Shown in pieces: positions 36,540 through 47,897 of a stretch of 64,000 nucleotides of DNA. Below the pieces are notes generated by a model. The model did no database searches. It was not told the origin of the DNA and saw only the letters and a list, made by a program, of their open reading frames with translations. The stretch is from contig NC_084844.1 of the NCBI RefSeq assembly GCF_033115175.1, forward strand, positions 76,450,531-76,514,530, in the 5' to 3' direction. Position 1 is the stretch's first letter. Each line of letters begins with the position of its first letter. The position numbers were made by a program, and so were the translations under genes. The DNA is from Lepus europaeus (taxonomy: Eukaryota; Chordata; Mammalia; Lagomorpha; Leporidae).

Positions 36540-37035
36540 GAAAATTCAGGTGAGCAGCATATTGACTGCGTGTAACGGCTCCAGTTCTTCAGCTCTCCTT
36601 TATTCACGTCTGCTGCCACAGAGCATTCTTGTGGCTTCCCATTCCTCTCTAGATACCAGCCACATTTCCTGGTTTGTACAGTGAGATGTGTGCAGGTCAG
36701 ACAGAAGAGATTTGGAAAATCATGTACATCTCCATCCAGGCTCTTGATCTTTTATCACGGCCATAACCATATGCCTGAGCAAGCCTTCTATAGTCTAAAA
36801 GTCATGCCTGTATTCTGCTTTGGAGTCTGTTTGTATGGAGCCAGATGTAGAGCCAAGGTGCCCTAGTCAGGAAAGCTGAGGCCATCCTAGGTTAGCTGCC
36901 ATCCAGATGAATTCCAGATATATAAGCTGAGTCTAGCCCAAGTGAACTCCACCTCACAAACACATGACCTAATTATGTATATCTTGCTGTAGATCACTGA
37001 ATGTTTCGTATTGTTAGAATATATACTGATATAAT
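36540..37035 (+). repeat. Probable MaLR-like LTR remnant
   Basis: The right part (ggccatcctaggttagctgcc ... cacaaacacatgaccta ... tagatcactgaatg) follows the 3' end layout of MaLR-type LTRs. The left part is too diverged to assign. Confidence 0.4.
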
Positions 37036-37111
37036 ATCTTCATATTAATATCAAGAAAATGTAACTTTAAATTTCATTAGACTTTCCAGTGTGTTTGTAA
37101 CATATTAAATA

Positions 37112-37232
37112 TAGTGAGCAGCTGGGACTTGAACCGACACCCATATGGGATGCTGGCACTGCAGTTGGCAGCTTTACCTGCTATGTCATAGTGCTGGCCC
37201 CTTCCTATGCATTGAAAGCATGTACATATTAA
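37112..37232 (-). repeat. CSINE head fragment with copied flank
   Basis: Contains only the last ~85 bases of a reverse CSINE plus about 30 bases of flank (cctatgcattgaaagcat). The same SINE-plus-flank combination occurs at 38398-38517, so this piece is probably a short duplication of that locus rather than an independent insertion. Confidence 0.6.
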
Positions 37233-37331
37233 CTTTCTCACATTTTAGTAGAAAATGACCTATAAGTGTTATTTAATTTTACTTATCACAGTAAAGAACC
37301 AGTGTTAGCAAGTGGGCATTAAGACTTGCTC

Positions 37332-37700
37332 AAGGGGCTGGCACTGTGGCATAGAAAGTTAAGTCACCACATGCAGTGCCAGCATTCCACACGGGCACCA
37401 GTTTGAATCCCAGCTGCTCCATTTCCCATCCAGCTCTCTGCTAGTGCTCCTGGGAAAGCAGTGGAAGATGGTCCAATTCTTCTTGGGCCTCTTCTACCCA
37501 CATGGGAAACCCAGAAGAAGCTGCTGGCTACTGGCTTTGGCCTGGCCCAGTCCTGGCTGTTGCAGCCATTTGGGGAGTGAACAAGTAGATGGAGGTTTTT
37601 GCTTCTCTCTCTCTCTTGCTCTTTATCTCCCCTTCTTCCTCCTCTTTTTGCTCTCTCCCCTCTAACTCTGCCTTTCAAATAAAGGAATAAATCTCTTTTT
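37332..37700 (+). repeat. CSINE
   Basis: Plus C-repeat with an expanded CT-rich tract (37600-37660), ending ctttcaaataaaggaataaa. Confidence 0.9.
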
Positions 37701-38187
37701 TTTTAAAGAGTTTTTCAGAATTTTCTGAACATTTCATTTTCTCATCAGGGAAAAAATATCACTAATCTCCCTTAACTCAAGATCAGGTTTCCTGAAAAAT
37801 TGCCAGTTGGTCACATTTCTTCTTTTCACATGATATGGGATAAAGACTTTTGCTTATAAACATATTTAAAGTGACTTTTGCAGTCTCCTTTCCCCCTTAT
37901 AAACATCCCCATTGCATAAGGCCACTATAGACCTTAGCCTGCTGAACTTCCTATAGCTCCCCACCTCTCTTCTGTGTTGGACCTTGAACATGTGCCCTCC
38001 CTTTAAATTCTGTACTTTGATAAAATTCCTTTTATAATCAATAGTCATAACTCCCAATGCAATCATTTTGAGTCTATAGATATTTTCTCTGAAGTCATGA
38101 TGTTTCCATGTTTGAAAAAAGAAACCTTTTTCACAAGTGTTTTTCTTGGGAATCATTATTCCAAAAATGTATTTTTCCCTATGTATT

Positions 38188-38485
38188 TTTTAAAATCTTT
38201 ATTTATTTGAAAGGCAGAGTTACAGAGAGAGGTCTTCCAATCCACTGGTTCTCTCCCCAGATGGCCATAATGGCCAGAGCTGCACTGATCCGAAGCCAAG
38301 AGCTTCTTCCAGGTCTCCCATGTGGGTACAGAGGTCCAAGCACCTGAGCCATTTTCTACTGCCTTCCCAGGCCATAGCAGAGAACTGGATTGGAAGGGGA
38401 GCAGCTGGGACTTGAATCGGCACCCATATGGGATGCCGGCACTGCAGTTGGCAGCTTTACCTGCTATGCAACAGTGCTGGCCCCT
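38188..38485 (-). repeat. CSINE with target-site duplication
   Basis: Reverse C-repeat flanked by ccctatgtatt at 38177-38187 and 38486-38496. Confidence 0.92.
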
Positions 38486-38633
38486 CCCTATGTATTGAAA
38501 GCATATACTGTATTCTCATTTAAAACAAACTTATATTAATAAAGCTCTTGAATTCTAAACAATTTCTTGTATCATGTCATTTAATTTTGAAGTTCTTCAG
38601 CATGGAAAGGAATACAGAAAGCAAATTTTGATA

Positions 38634-39420
38634 ACAGTTATTTATTTATTTATTTTATTTGTTTAGCACCAGTGCTTATTTCAAGGAGATGGGCTCAAGG
38701 ACCAGGGTGTGTCCAGTGGAGTCCCAGGGTCTCCTGTTTCTCACATGACCTTCAGGTTAATGGAACTTTTTTTTAAAGATTTATTTATTTATTTGAAAAT
38801 CACAGTTACATACAGAGAGGAGAGGCAGAGAGAGTGAGAGAGAGAGAGAGAGAGATGTCTTCCATCTGCTGGTTCATTCCCCAATTGGCTGCAATGGCCA
38901 GAGCTGCACCAATCTGAGGCCAAGAGCCAGTAGCTTCCTCCAGGTCTTCCTACATGGGTGCAGGGGCCCAAGGATTTTGACCATCTTCTGCTTTCCCAGG
39001 CCACAGCAGAGAGCTGGATTGGAAGTGGAGCAGCTGGGACTTAAACCTGTGCCCATATGGGATGCTGGCAGTGCAGGTGGTAGCTTTACTTCAATCCTCA
39101 TGAGTTTTTTGTGTTTGGCCATATGCTCCAAGTGGCAGGGGTCACCAGTCTTGATGTGTCCTGTGAGAGCCCCCCCAGCCATTAAACTGAGCTGGCCCAA
39201 GGTTCCAGAGATGCCCTCTGGGAGCCCCGCATCCTGCGATCAGGTACCACCAGCTTCCCCTTCCCCCACTCTGGACACCTGGCCCCACACACTTACCATT
39301 CCCAGGTGTCCAAGATTGGCTGTGTTGTGGTGGAAAAGGTCAGAGAACAGCAGATGCTGCACTAGCTCCTGAGTCTCCCAGCGGCAGAGACCCCTCCTTG
39401 GACCTCTCTCCTCCAGGAAT
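38634..39420 (-). pseudogene. Unidentified minus-strand gene remnant with its own 3' end
   Basis: Read on the minus strand, an open stretch at about 39092-39233 encodes ...GALTGHIKTGDPCHLEHM followed by AKHKKLMRI. It is cut by a reverse CSINE (about 38770-39088). Beyond the SINE the frame can resume as Asn-Leu-Lys-Val-Met-stop, followed by about 100 bases and then repeated AATAAA signals and an A-rich end (complement of 38640-38662). Upstream, a GTAAGT at the complement of 39291-39296 and a GCAG acceptor-like site at about 39234 would define a 63-base G-rich intron. I do not recognise the protein. The remnant is truncated and SINE-interrupted, so it is very probably non-functional. Confidence 0.4.
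38770..39088 (-). repeat. CSINE inside the unidentified remnant
   Basis: Reverse C-repeat with a GA tract (about 38815-38855), lacking the last part of its head. Confidence 0.88.
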
Positions 39421-39960
39421 TTGGAACTCTATGGTGTCACAATCCAATGTGATTATGTGGCAGTGATGTCACCATGCCTGATTGGACAGCTCACATAGCC
39501 GTCAGCACACAGGACCCAGAAGTCACAACAAATCAGCATCTTTAAAGCAGGGACGTGTACTCCAGGCCACTCCAGATGGTAGAGAGATGAGGCCTGGATT
39601 CAGGGGCCAAGGGCCTCCTCCAGGGCTGCACCCTTTCACCAGTGGGATCCTGCCACCTGCTGGGACCCTCCTGCCTCCCCACAGGTCTACCTGGGAGAAT
39701 CCCACCTGGAGGCTGCAGTAACCTGCTTAGGGTGAGTTAAGAGACTATTGGCTATTTATTGGCTTTGGTCTTTTTTGTTTTCTTCATATTGCTGACTCAT
39801 TTCTATGTGGGGTTTTTAATATTAAGAATGTTTACAGATATTACAAATTCAATTCTTTTTCTCATCTCTCCTAGATATTTGTTTTCTAGTCTGCCTCTTG
39901 CCCTTTAATATTATTATTTTCTGTTTGTTTCTTGCTGGTACTTAGTAATTAGTGGATTTT
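39270..39960. other. Decayed homologue of the 20.9-21.6 kb CpG island
   Basis: Collinear anchors are shared with the island: cctggccccacacac, ctgattggacagct, a caatcagca-type CCAAT block, a ggtgagt donor (about 39729) and the downstream gttttctagtctg...tgtttcttgctg segment. CpGs are largely lost and the X-box is not recognisable. The piece is about 18 kb from its homologue, in the same orientation. It seems to be a duplicated promoter and first-exon block that has decayed. Confidence 0.6.
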
Positions 39961-40069
39961 ATGCATTAATCTTTCCAGTAATATTGTTAAATTTATGTAT
40001 CAGTTGTATTTATTAATAGATTTTATAAATTATCTAGCTACTTATGTGTCATCCTATATAATTCTTTGT

Positions 40070-40108
40070 GTGTATGTATGTATATATATATATATATATA
40101 TATACACA
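40070..40108. repeat. (TGTA)n/(TA)n microsatellite
   Basis: A short run of tgta units passing into about 13 TA units. Confidence 0.9.
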
Positions 40109-40119
40109 ATTTCATTCTT

Positions 40120-40534
40120 TATAAATTGAACTTTACACATTTTTTGCCATTTTATTTCCCTGATTACCCTTACAACAGAAAGTTGAAAAGAAATAGTGGT
40201 GGCATCTGGGTGTAGGCTTACATTCAGGGAAAAGCTTTCAATGATTCTGTATTAGTTGTGTTGGTTTTTGTAACTTTCTTTTAATCTTGATCTGATTGAT
40301 GAAGTTACTTTCTGTTTGTTTTCACTGAGAGTAAGTTTTTTTTCATTAGAGGCTGAATTTTATTAAATATTTTCAACATGTAATCTAAACAGTCACATGA
40401 TTGTCTTTTTGCATTTTTCACCTATTTGGATGGCTGTTTTGGGAATCTTGACAACTCTTGTATTTTTTATCTCTTGCTTGTGATCGATCTATTATGTTTC
40501 CCTATATCATTTCATTTATTATAATAATACTTTG
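40120..40534 (-). mobile_element. Old antisense L1 ORF2, left part of a split element
   Basis: Plus-strand text matches the antisense RT-domain region of L1 ORF2 ('gaaaagctttcaatgattctg', 'gaattttattaaatattttc', 'cacatgattgtctttttgc', 'tgtgatcgatctattatg'). The sequence stops at 40534 and continues at 47898 after the GC-rich insert. Confidence 0.8.
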
Positions 40535-40700
40535 TGGTCCCCATGAATCGTGGGCTGGCTACTGTGGTTCGCCGGGACCAGGAGGCCTGGGCAGGGTCGT
40601 AGCCTGGCTCCCTGCGACCCCTTGCGGTCAGGGCAAGGCGGGCTCCCCAGATGCGCATGGCCTCACCGGGCAGTGGCCGCGATGGGGACACGCCTTGTGA

Positions 40701-41051
<351 letters not shown>

Positions 41052-41221
41052 TAAGTGGGGTGTGCAAGGACAGGGTTCCGCATGCAGGATCGGGGTGGAC
41101 TCTGTGGTCTCTGTGAGGTGCTCAGCTATACTGAGCCCTGGGCCCAGACGGACCTAGAACGCCACACCCACCCTCCCTGGACAGGCCCCTTGGACCAAGG
41201 CCTGAGGATTCTATGGGAACC

Positions 41222-41520
41222 TACTCTTCTTTCTCTTTGTTTTTTCAAAAAGACATCAGAGACAGAGGGAGATCTGTCCGCTGGTTTACTCCCCAAATGG
41301 CTGCAGCAGCCAGAGCTGGGCTGACCAGGAGCCAGGAGCTCCATCTGGGTCTCCCACGCAGATGCAGGGGCCCAAGCACGTGGGGCATCCTCCACTGCTC
41401 TCCCAGGGCACAGCAAAGAGCTGGATCAGAAGTAGAGCAGCCGGGACTCAAACTGGTGCCCCTATGGGATGCCAGAGTCACAGGCGGCAGATTTACTGCT
41501 ATGCTACAGTGCTGGTCCCA
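41222..41520 (-). repeat. CSINE in C19orf25 intron
   Basis: Reverse C-repeat from ttttttcaaaaagacatcag to the head gctacagtgctggtccc. Confidence 0.85.
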
Positions 41521-41547
41521 GGAGCCTACTTTTTAGAATTAAGTTAT

Positions 41548-41698
41548 ACTGGGGCCCTGTGCCCGCGTAGGATCCAGAGGGAGCACCTGGCTCTGGCCTG
41601 GCTCAGCCCCAGCTGATGTGGCCATTTGGGGAGTGAACCACAAATAGAGGATCTCTCCCTCCCTCCATCTCTCCCTTCCTCCCTCCCTCCCTTCCTTC
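41548..41698 (+). repeat. CSINE body lacking its head
   Basis: Plus C-repeat beginning inside the body (ggggccctgtgcccgcg). Its terminal pyrimidine tract passes straight into the expanded array at 41640-41826. Confidence 0.8.
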
Positions 41699-41702
41699 CT
41701 CT

Positions 41703-41736
<34 letters not shown>

Positions 41737-41826
41737 GCTCTAGCTCTAGCTCTAGCTCTAGCTCTATCTCTATCTCTATCTCTATCTCTATCTCTATCTC
41801 TATCTCTATCTCTATCTCTATCTCTA
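41640..41826. repeat. Compound CT / TCTAGC / TCTATC microsatellite
   Basis: A pyrimidine tract (TCCC and TTCC units), then about 16 CT units, then five TCTAGC hexamers, then about ten TATCTC hexamers. It grows out of the CT-rich tail of the SINE. The open frames across it (IEIEIE and SLSLSL types) are artefacts of the repeat. Confidence 0.95.
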
Positions 41827-42529
41827 CTGTCAGATGAATTAAACAACCCCAGCCATAGTACCACATTCCGTGCCAGGCTCTGTGTGACTCAGGGCTTCTT
41901 GGCATCGCCGCAGACTGCTGCCATCAGCTGGAGGTTCTGTGGGACAGGGCACCTGGCAGAGCCTGTGCTGAGCAGCCTTTCAGTCACCGGCTGCCTTTTG
42001 TCTGTTGTGAGTCACCTGTAGTGAGCAGGCATCAGGCCAGGGTTCGAGGCCAGGTTCCCAGCCTTGGCCAGGGAGGAGCTGGTGGCTGTAATGCCACAGG
42101 AGTGGACCCACTCCCTCATTTCAGCAAAATGTGTTCGCTGACCAGGTGGCACCAGGCTGCCTGCTTCCTGCTGCTGTTCTGACCCTAGACTGCATGGGAG
42201 GTCGTGGACCACATGTGTGTGTGGGGATTGTGGACCATGTGTGTCAGCACACTGCCATCCCATTGCTGCTTCTGAGGGTCACAGCCACGCTTCCCCTCAA
42301 CCCCCCATGCAGTATCGCTCCAGGTGCATCTGCCTAGGAAGCGCCACAGCCCATTTGGCAAAAAAACAAATTGCATTCCACTGCCTCGGGCTGACCTGGG
42401 CCCCTTCTTCCAGGCCTGGGTGCCAGCTGGGCTATGTAGGTACCCAGGGCCAGCTCCCCACCCCCAGTGGGCCCTGTCCATCTCTTGGGCCTCCCTTGGC
42501 CCTGGCCCTCCTTGGGGACGGGGCTCTTA

Positions 42530-42665
42530 GAGGGGCATGGCTGTCGTGTGGTGGGCAAAGCCGCCGCCTGTGATCCAGGCTGCTCTGTGTCCCATCCGGC
42601 TTCCTGCTAGCTGCCAGAGAGAGCAGCTGCCGGTGGCCTTGGTGTGGGCCCTGCTGTTTCCATCA
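42530..42665 (+). repeat. Probable old CSINE fragment
   Basis: The stretch 'ggcatggctgtcgtgtggtgggcaaagcc...tcccatccggcttcctgctag' follows the C-repeat head and body, with strong divergence. Confidence 0.5.
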
Positions 42666-43939
42666 TTGTGGAGGAGAGCATTTCTAGAACAATGTGGGGA
42701 CCTAGAGCTCTGGGTGGGCGGCAGGGACCCCGCTATTGAGACTGGTATGTTTCAGCTGGCTGGCGTGTGAGACGCCAGGTCACGCGTGGGCCCCCGAGAG
42801 TGACTGTGGGGCACCTAGGCCACCCGGGGTGGGCTTGTGCTGTGCAGGGGTGGGGTATGCAGGTGCCTGCATCCCCAGGCTTGGCTCCCTCCTGCTGGGT
42901 GGCTCTGGTCTTGGGGGCTCCCTTGTGACTGATGCTCCCTCATGCTGTCCCAGACCCCCCAGGAGACCCCAGGAGGAGTGAGGACCCCGAGGCCCAGAGG
43001 GAGCGGCTGTACCAGCAGAGCCAGGCCTAAGTGACTGCCAACGTATGGCTGCAGCGGGCAGGTGAGGGGCTGAGGCAGCAGTGCCAGGGCCTGCAGTGAG
43101 CCAGCGCCAAGCTGGAACTGGACGTTGGGCACGTGATGTGCTTAGTGCTGCCCGACGCCTCTGCCGCTACCTCCTCTGGCTGACCTGCGCCCTTCCCCGT
43201 CCCCGGCACAGGCTGGACCCTGTATGGGCGCCTGAGACCACCTCCCCCCAGCGGACTCTGCCCATCTCATGGGGCCACTCTGCTCCCTTGCCTGGCGCTG
43301 GATCAGCGCACCACTCCCTGGCTGAGAGGAGGAGCCGGCAGCCCTGGCGGGGCCCCGCAGGCCTCATGCTGCCACTCCTGGGCAGGAGCCTCCCCTTCAT
43401 CACTGCGGGAGAGGCTGATGTGGGGGACAGCCGAGCGTCCACGGGCTGGCAGGGCCTCTGTCCCTGGGAAGATGTCCCTGCATCCTGGGGGGCAGGACTG
43501 AGCCCCAGGGCCACAGGAGTTTCTCTTCCGCTGCCTGAGCTTCAGAGACCCCAGCCACAGCCTCTCAGCCGGGGCAGAGACTCCCCAGCCCACTAGGCAC
43601 TGTCGGACCTGACAGAGTCTGGGCCACAGCCAAGGACGGAGCTGGACAGAGACGTCCCAGTGGGACAGTCTTCCTGGGCCAGTAGGGACCGCTGGCCTCC
43701 CTGCTCATGGCCGGTGTGGGAGGCCCGCATCTGCCCCACTCATGCAGCAGAGGCAACTGGACAGCTCTGTTTTTTAAAGTTGTGCAACACTGATGCAGGG
43801 GATGTGGTCCTTCCGCCAGCCGGCGGCTTTACATGGGGTGCTGGCGGGTGGCGCGCTATGTACACATGGGGCAGATGCTGCAGGGCGGCGTGAGGAACAG
43901 GAGGGTGGGTGGAGGGAAGGCTGCCAAGTGGCCGTTGAT

Positions 43940-46900
43940 CCTCAGTGGCCCTGCAGGCTGGCAGGGAAGCCCCCCAAGGCGATACCCAAGCCCTCTTGGG
44001 CAAAGGGCGCGGGGGCAGGGCCCTTGGCCGGGACCGGCTCATCCACTTCGCTGCCCAGGAGGGCGGCCGGGGCGCTGGTTGGGGCGGGGGCTGCTCCGGG
44101 TTCCCCAGGCTCGGGGACGTGCTTGCGTTGGTCTTGGGCTGGGCCACCTCTTCCATCTGCACTGCGGCGTCCCAGGTCTTCCGCGGCGGCGGGTGGCCCC
44201 GGAGCAGCAGGGCCGAGGAGGGCAGGGTGCTGCGCGGGATGTGCGCGACGCCTCATCCCGGATGCGCCGCCACATCGTGCCTGGCGCGACCACCCTGGGC
44301 AGTGGCTGGGCCATGCTGATGTGGGGCTGGGAGGAGTAGCGCTTGAAGAGGGGTAGCGCGGGGGGCGTGCGCACTGGAAGGCGCGACGGGCTCTTGGAGC
44401 TGCTGCGCCGGAGAGCGCACGTGCTGGGGCCGGGACCCTGGCCGGGTCGGCTGCTGCCAGGGGGCCGCCCTCAGCTCGTCGCAGCGCAAAGAACAGAGGA
44501 AGATGGCGGGGAGCGCCGGCCGTCCGCGGCGGGGCGACGCGCCCTGGGAGGTGGAGGCGGAGGCGAAGGAGGCGGCGGCGGAGGACAGCTCCATGCGCCG
44601 GCAAGGCAGTAAGCCAGGCGACTTCTTGATGAAGGTCAGTTGAGCGGTCCGAGGACTCGCTGCCGCTGGAGCGGGCGGAGGCCCCACGCACCAGGCCCAG
44701 TCGGCCCCACGCGCCCCCGCCACCCCCTCGCGGCCTCTGGGGCTCGGCTCTGGGGCAGGTCTGGCCAGCGGCGGCGCCCCGCGCTTGGCCGGCCTCTGCT
44801 TGAACGGCATCTGGACAGGCGACTTCTAGGTCTTGTGCTTGGCACGCGCCGGGCTGCTGGGCCGGGCAGAGACCCTGCAGCTGGGGTGGCGGGGGTAGAC
44901 TTCCTGGGCTGAGGCTGAGAGGCGGGCGAGGTCTGGGAGGAGCTTGAAGAAGGGGTGTTGGACAGAGGAGCAGGGGGGCTTGGCGCTCCTGGGGGCGGGG
45001 GTGGCTCACCGCCTCCAGCTCGGAGATGTTGCCTGGCCTGTGCAAGCTCAGAGAGCTCTGCTTCCCGGGCGCTGGCGCCTTGCCTGCGGCTGCTGGCTGT
45101 GCCGAGCTGGGGGTCTCCGCCGCCTACCTCGGTGTGGCGCGGGGGCCAGGGACAGCTTTGGGGTGGGGCCGGGTGGCCGGGCTGGGCACGTAGATCACTG
45201 TCTGCCACTACCTTCTGAGCAGCGCGTGGCTTCTGGGGGCCCCCAGGGGCGCGGGGCCGGCCCCTGTCCTGCGGGCCCCGGGGCTGCTCCTTGGGGGGGT
45301 CCTTGCAGTCTAGTGGCTGAGTGGCGGGGCGCTGGAGAAGTTGACCAGCGTGCCCTTGGCCTAGTCAGTGCACGAGTCGTCCTCCCGGGCCGGGGCGGGC
45401 ACCAGCATGTAGACCCGGACGGGCAGCGCCCTGCGGCCGGGCACCTGCGCCAAGGCCACCTTGCGGAGCCGCGCCGGTACGACCGCCCCCAGGCACTCGC
45501 GCAGCAGCTCCAGCTCCTGGTCCGCGGCCGTGCGGGTCCCGGAGCCTGCGGGCGCCGGCCCCTCTTGGCGTCTGGCGGCTTCTTCTCACTGGCGTTGCCC
45601 GGCACCACCGCCACCACCACAGACGCCGCAGTCTGGGCAGGAGGGCGGCAGCAGCCGCAGCTCCATGTCCTGCTGCACCTAGTGCTCGTGCAGGGCGAGC
45701 GGGCTGAGGCTGGAGGCGCAGGAGAAGTTCTCGTCCGGCTTCTCCACGGTGAAGCGGACGCTGCCAGCGTCCAGATCGGATGGCAGGCGGCAGCGCTCGC
45801 GGCAGTGGAGGATGCCCAGGAAGCGCTTCACGTAGCTCTCCCACCGCAGGCTGAACTGGCTGCTCTCGGGCTGGCCGGGCCGCGCGGCCTGCGGCGTCTT
45901 GCTGCGGCTGGGCAGCATGGTCTGCCCGGGACTGTCGGGCAGCTCGCTGGGGCTCACTGTGCCGCTGCCCAGCCCACTGCAAGGGCCGCTGGGGATGAAG
46001 CTGGCGATGGACAGGCTCTGGAAGCTGCCCAGGGAGCTCACGGAGCTGCAGCGGCTCAGCACCAGCGGTATCTCCTGCACACAGTTCTCAGAAGAGTTGG
46101 ACGGCGTGACGTCCTCCACGCCCAGGCCCAGACCGCGGCCCTGCCGGGGCGCCGGGATGGCAACGGGTAGGGAGGCGGCCCCCGGCCCACGCCACGCCCC
46201 GTCAAGCTCCGCCTCTTCGGGGCCGGCCTCCTCCAGGCCCTGGAGGGAGGAGTCGCTGTCCAGGTCTCTGGCCTCGCTGGGGCCCGGGCGTCCGACCGAG
46301 GACAGCGAGCTGCAGCGGGACAGCGGGAGGGGCCCCTACTGCGCCACCAGCCTCTGCAGCGCCCTGCTGGCCGCGGCCGGCCTGGCGGCCCCCAGCTTCT
46401 CAAGCACCTGGCTCAGGCCCTCTGCCGGCAACCAGGCCTGCTTCCGGGCCGCGGGGTGCGCCTGCCCTGCCCGCGGACTCCAGCGGCAGCACGGGCTGAT
46501 AGGTGGGCGACAGCTTGATGGTGCCCACGCGGGCGTCGGCGCCGGCGGCGTCCCGGGTGGGCCCTAGGCCTGGCTGCCCCTCAGGTCGAGATCGGGCCGA
46601 GCGCCGAGCGGGCCGCGGCTGCCCACCCAGGAGCTCCTCACGGTGCTCGGCCAGCGCGGCCAGCGGGCAGGGCCGCTTGTTTTCCCGCGGGCAGTAGCCA
46701 TCGTTGGTGCTGCCGCTGTTGAGGCTGTCGTTGGACAGGCTGGCATGGGCCGCCTTGAGCCAGAGCAGGGCGTGCACCCAGCCCCCTGCTTCCTGCCGGC
46801 CACCCTTGGGGCCGCCCCAGGGCGAGCAGGACTGCGCCTGGCCCTCCCTCGGCGCCTCCTGCCCGTGGTCCCTGGAGCTGAGGCTGAAGCTGTCATCAGA

Positions 46901-47602
46901 CAAGGTGTGCAAGGCCAAGATGTCCTCCACCAGACAGTGGATCCGCGCCATTGCCAGCTCCAGCTTGGCTTTGGCCGCCAAGGCAGCCTCGCCGCGGGGG
47001 GCTGGCGGGGTGCGGGCCAGCGCCTGGCCCTGCGGGAAGGGGCTGCCCAGGAAGAGGGAGAGCACGGCCGTGCTGGTGGGCTCGGCGGTGGTGGTGGCTA
47101 GGGACGGCGCGTCGTCGTCGTCGAAGCAGACCGAGTCGGAGGTGTAGTCCCCCGCCAGCCCGTCCAGGTGCGGCAGGGGCGGCAGCGGCTTCTTGACTGC
47201 CGCCTGGCCCCGGGCAGGGCCTGCTTCTCCGGGTGGTTGAGCGCCTGCGCCAGGTGTTGGGCGTCGAGCTCCGCCTCCGGCGCCTGCTGCTTGCACACGT
47301 AGAGGCTGGGCACGCAGGTGCTGGGGGACACGGCCGTGGCGGCCGCCTGATGTTTGGCGGGCCGGTGGGCCAGCAGGTTGCGCAGGGCCGTGGCGCTGCC
47401 CATGGCGATCATCTTGTGCCTGGAGTGCACCAGGTTGCGCAGCATGCCCACGGCGCTCAGGTCCCACAGCAGCTCCTGGTCCTGCGCGCAGCGGGTCGAC
47501 AGGTTCCAGAGCGTGCCGCACGCGTTGCTCACGATGGTCAGGCTGAGTGAGGTCAGGTGCTGCAGCAGCTTCTGCAGGCAGTTGTAGTCGCGGAGCACCT
47601 GC
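43940..47602 (-). pseudogene. APC2: APC2 pseudogene: last exon and preceding intron edge
   Basis: APC2 is a beta-catenin and microtubule-binding paralogue of APC. On the minus strand an acceptor (CCACCCAG) precedes the exon at 47602. It opens with armadillo-repeat sequence (VLRDYNCLQKLLQHL, TIVSNACGTLWNLS, HKMIAMGSATALRNLL), followed by DYTSDSVCFDDDDAPS and SLSNDSLNSGS. Next come the VQEIPLVLSRCSSVSSL and SELPDSPGQTMLPSRSKTP SAMP-like region (about 45880-46110) and VRFTVEKPDENFSCASSL. The serine-rich basic C-terminal part follows, ending near GIALGGFPASLQGH-stop at 43942. The frame breaks repeatedly (for example near 47190, 46400-46280 and 45680). From recalled APC2, more than 1 kb seems to be deleted at about 45215. 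All changes are in an antisense passenger, so no product is expected. Confidence 0.85.
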
Positions 47603-47639
47603 CTGGGTGGGGGAGGTGAGGGCGGGGTCAGGTGTGGCC

Positions 47640-47850
47640 GGAACAGGCGGCCCCGCCCCACCCTCCCGGGATTGAGCGACCAGAGCAGACGGCCCCGCCC
47701 CGCCCCACCCTCCGGGGTTAGAAAGGCCAGAGCAGAAGGCCCCGCCCCGCCCTCAGGGGATAGGGCGTCCGTTTTGGGCATTTGGGGGCCCGGACCAGCA
47801 GGTGGGAGGGGTGGTGGGGGCCTGGACCAGCAGGTGGGAAGGGTGGTGGT
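47640..47850. repeat. GC-rich minisatellites in the APC2 intron remnant
   Basis: Imperfect ~50-base units containing ggccccgccccaccctcc with agcagacggcc or similar (about 47650-47765) are followed by two ~35-base units containing ggaccagcaggtgggaag (about 47790-47850). Confidence 0.75.
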
Positions 47851-47897
47851 GGGGTGTCTCTGCATTTCTCAAATAAATTTTAAATTAAAATTAAAAA

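Noticed and set aside
41544..41905. Frames with long Ile-Glu or Ser-Leu repeats
   Set aside because: They are artefacts of the compound CT/hexamer microsatellite.
43942..45045. A 367-codon minus-strand frame as an intact novel protein
   Set aside because: It mixes correct-frame and shifted APC2 C-terminal sequence and has no start context, so it is a stretch of a pseudogene rather than a gene.
44944..46170. A 408-codon plus-strand open frame in the GC-rich block
   Set aside because: It is the antisense shadow of the APC2 exon remnant. High GC removes stop codons from the opposite frames.
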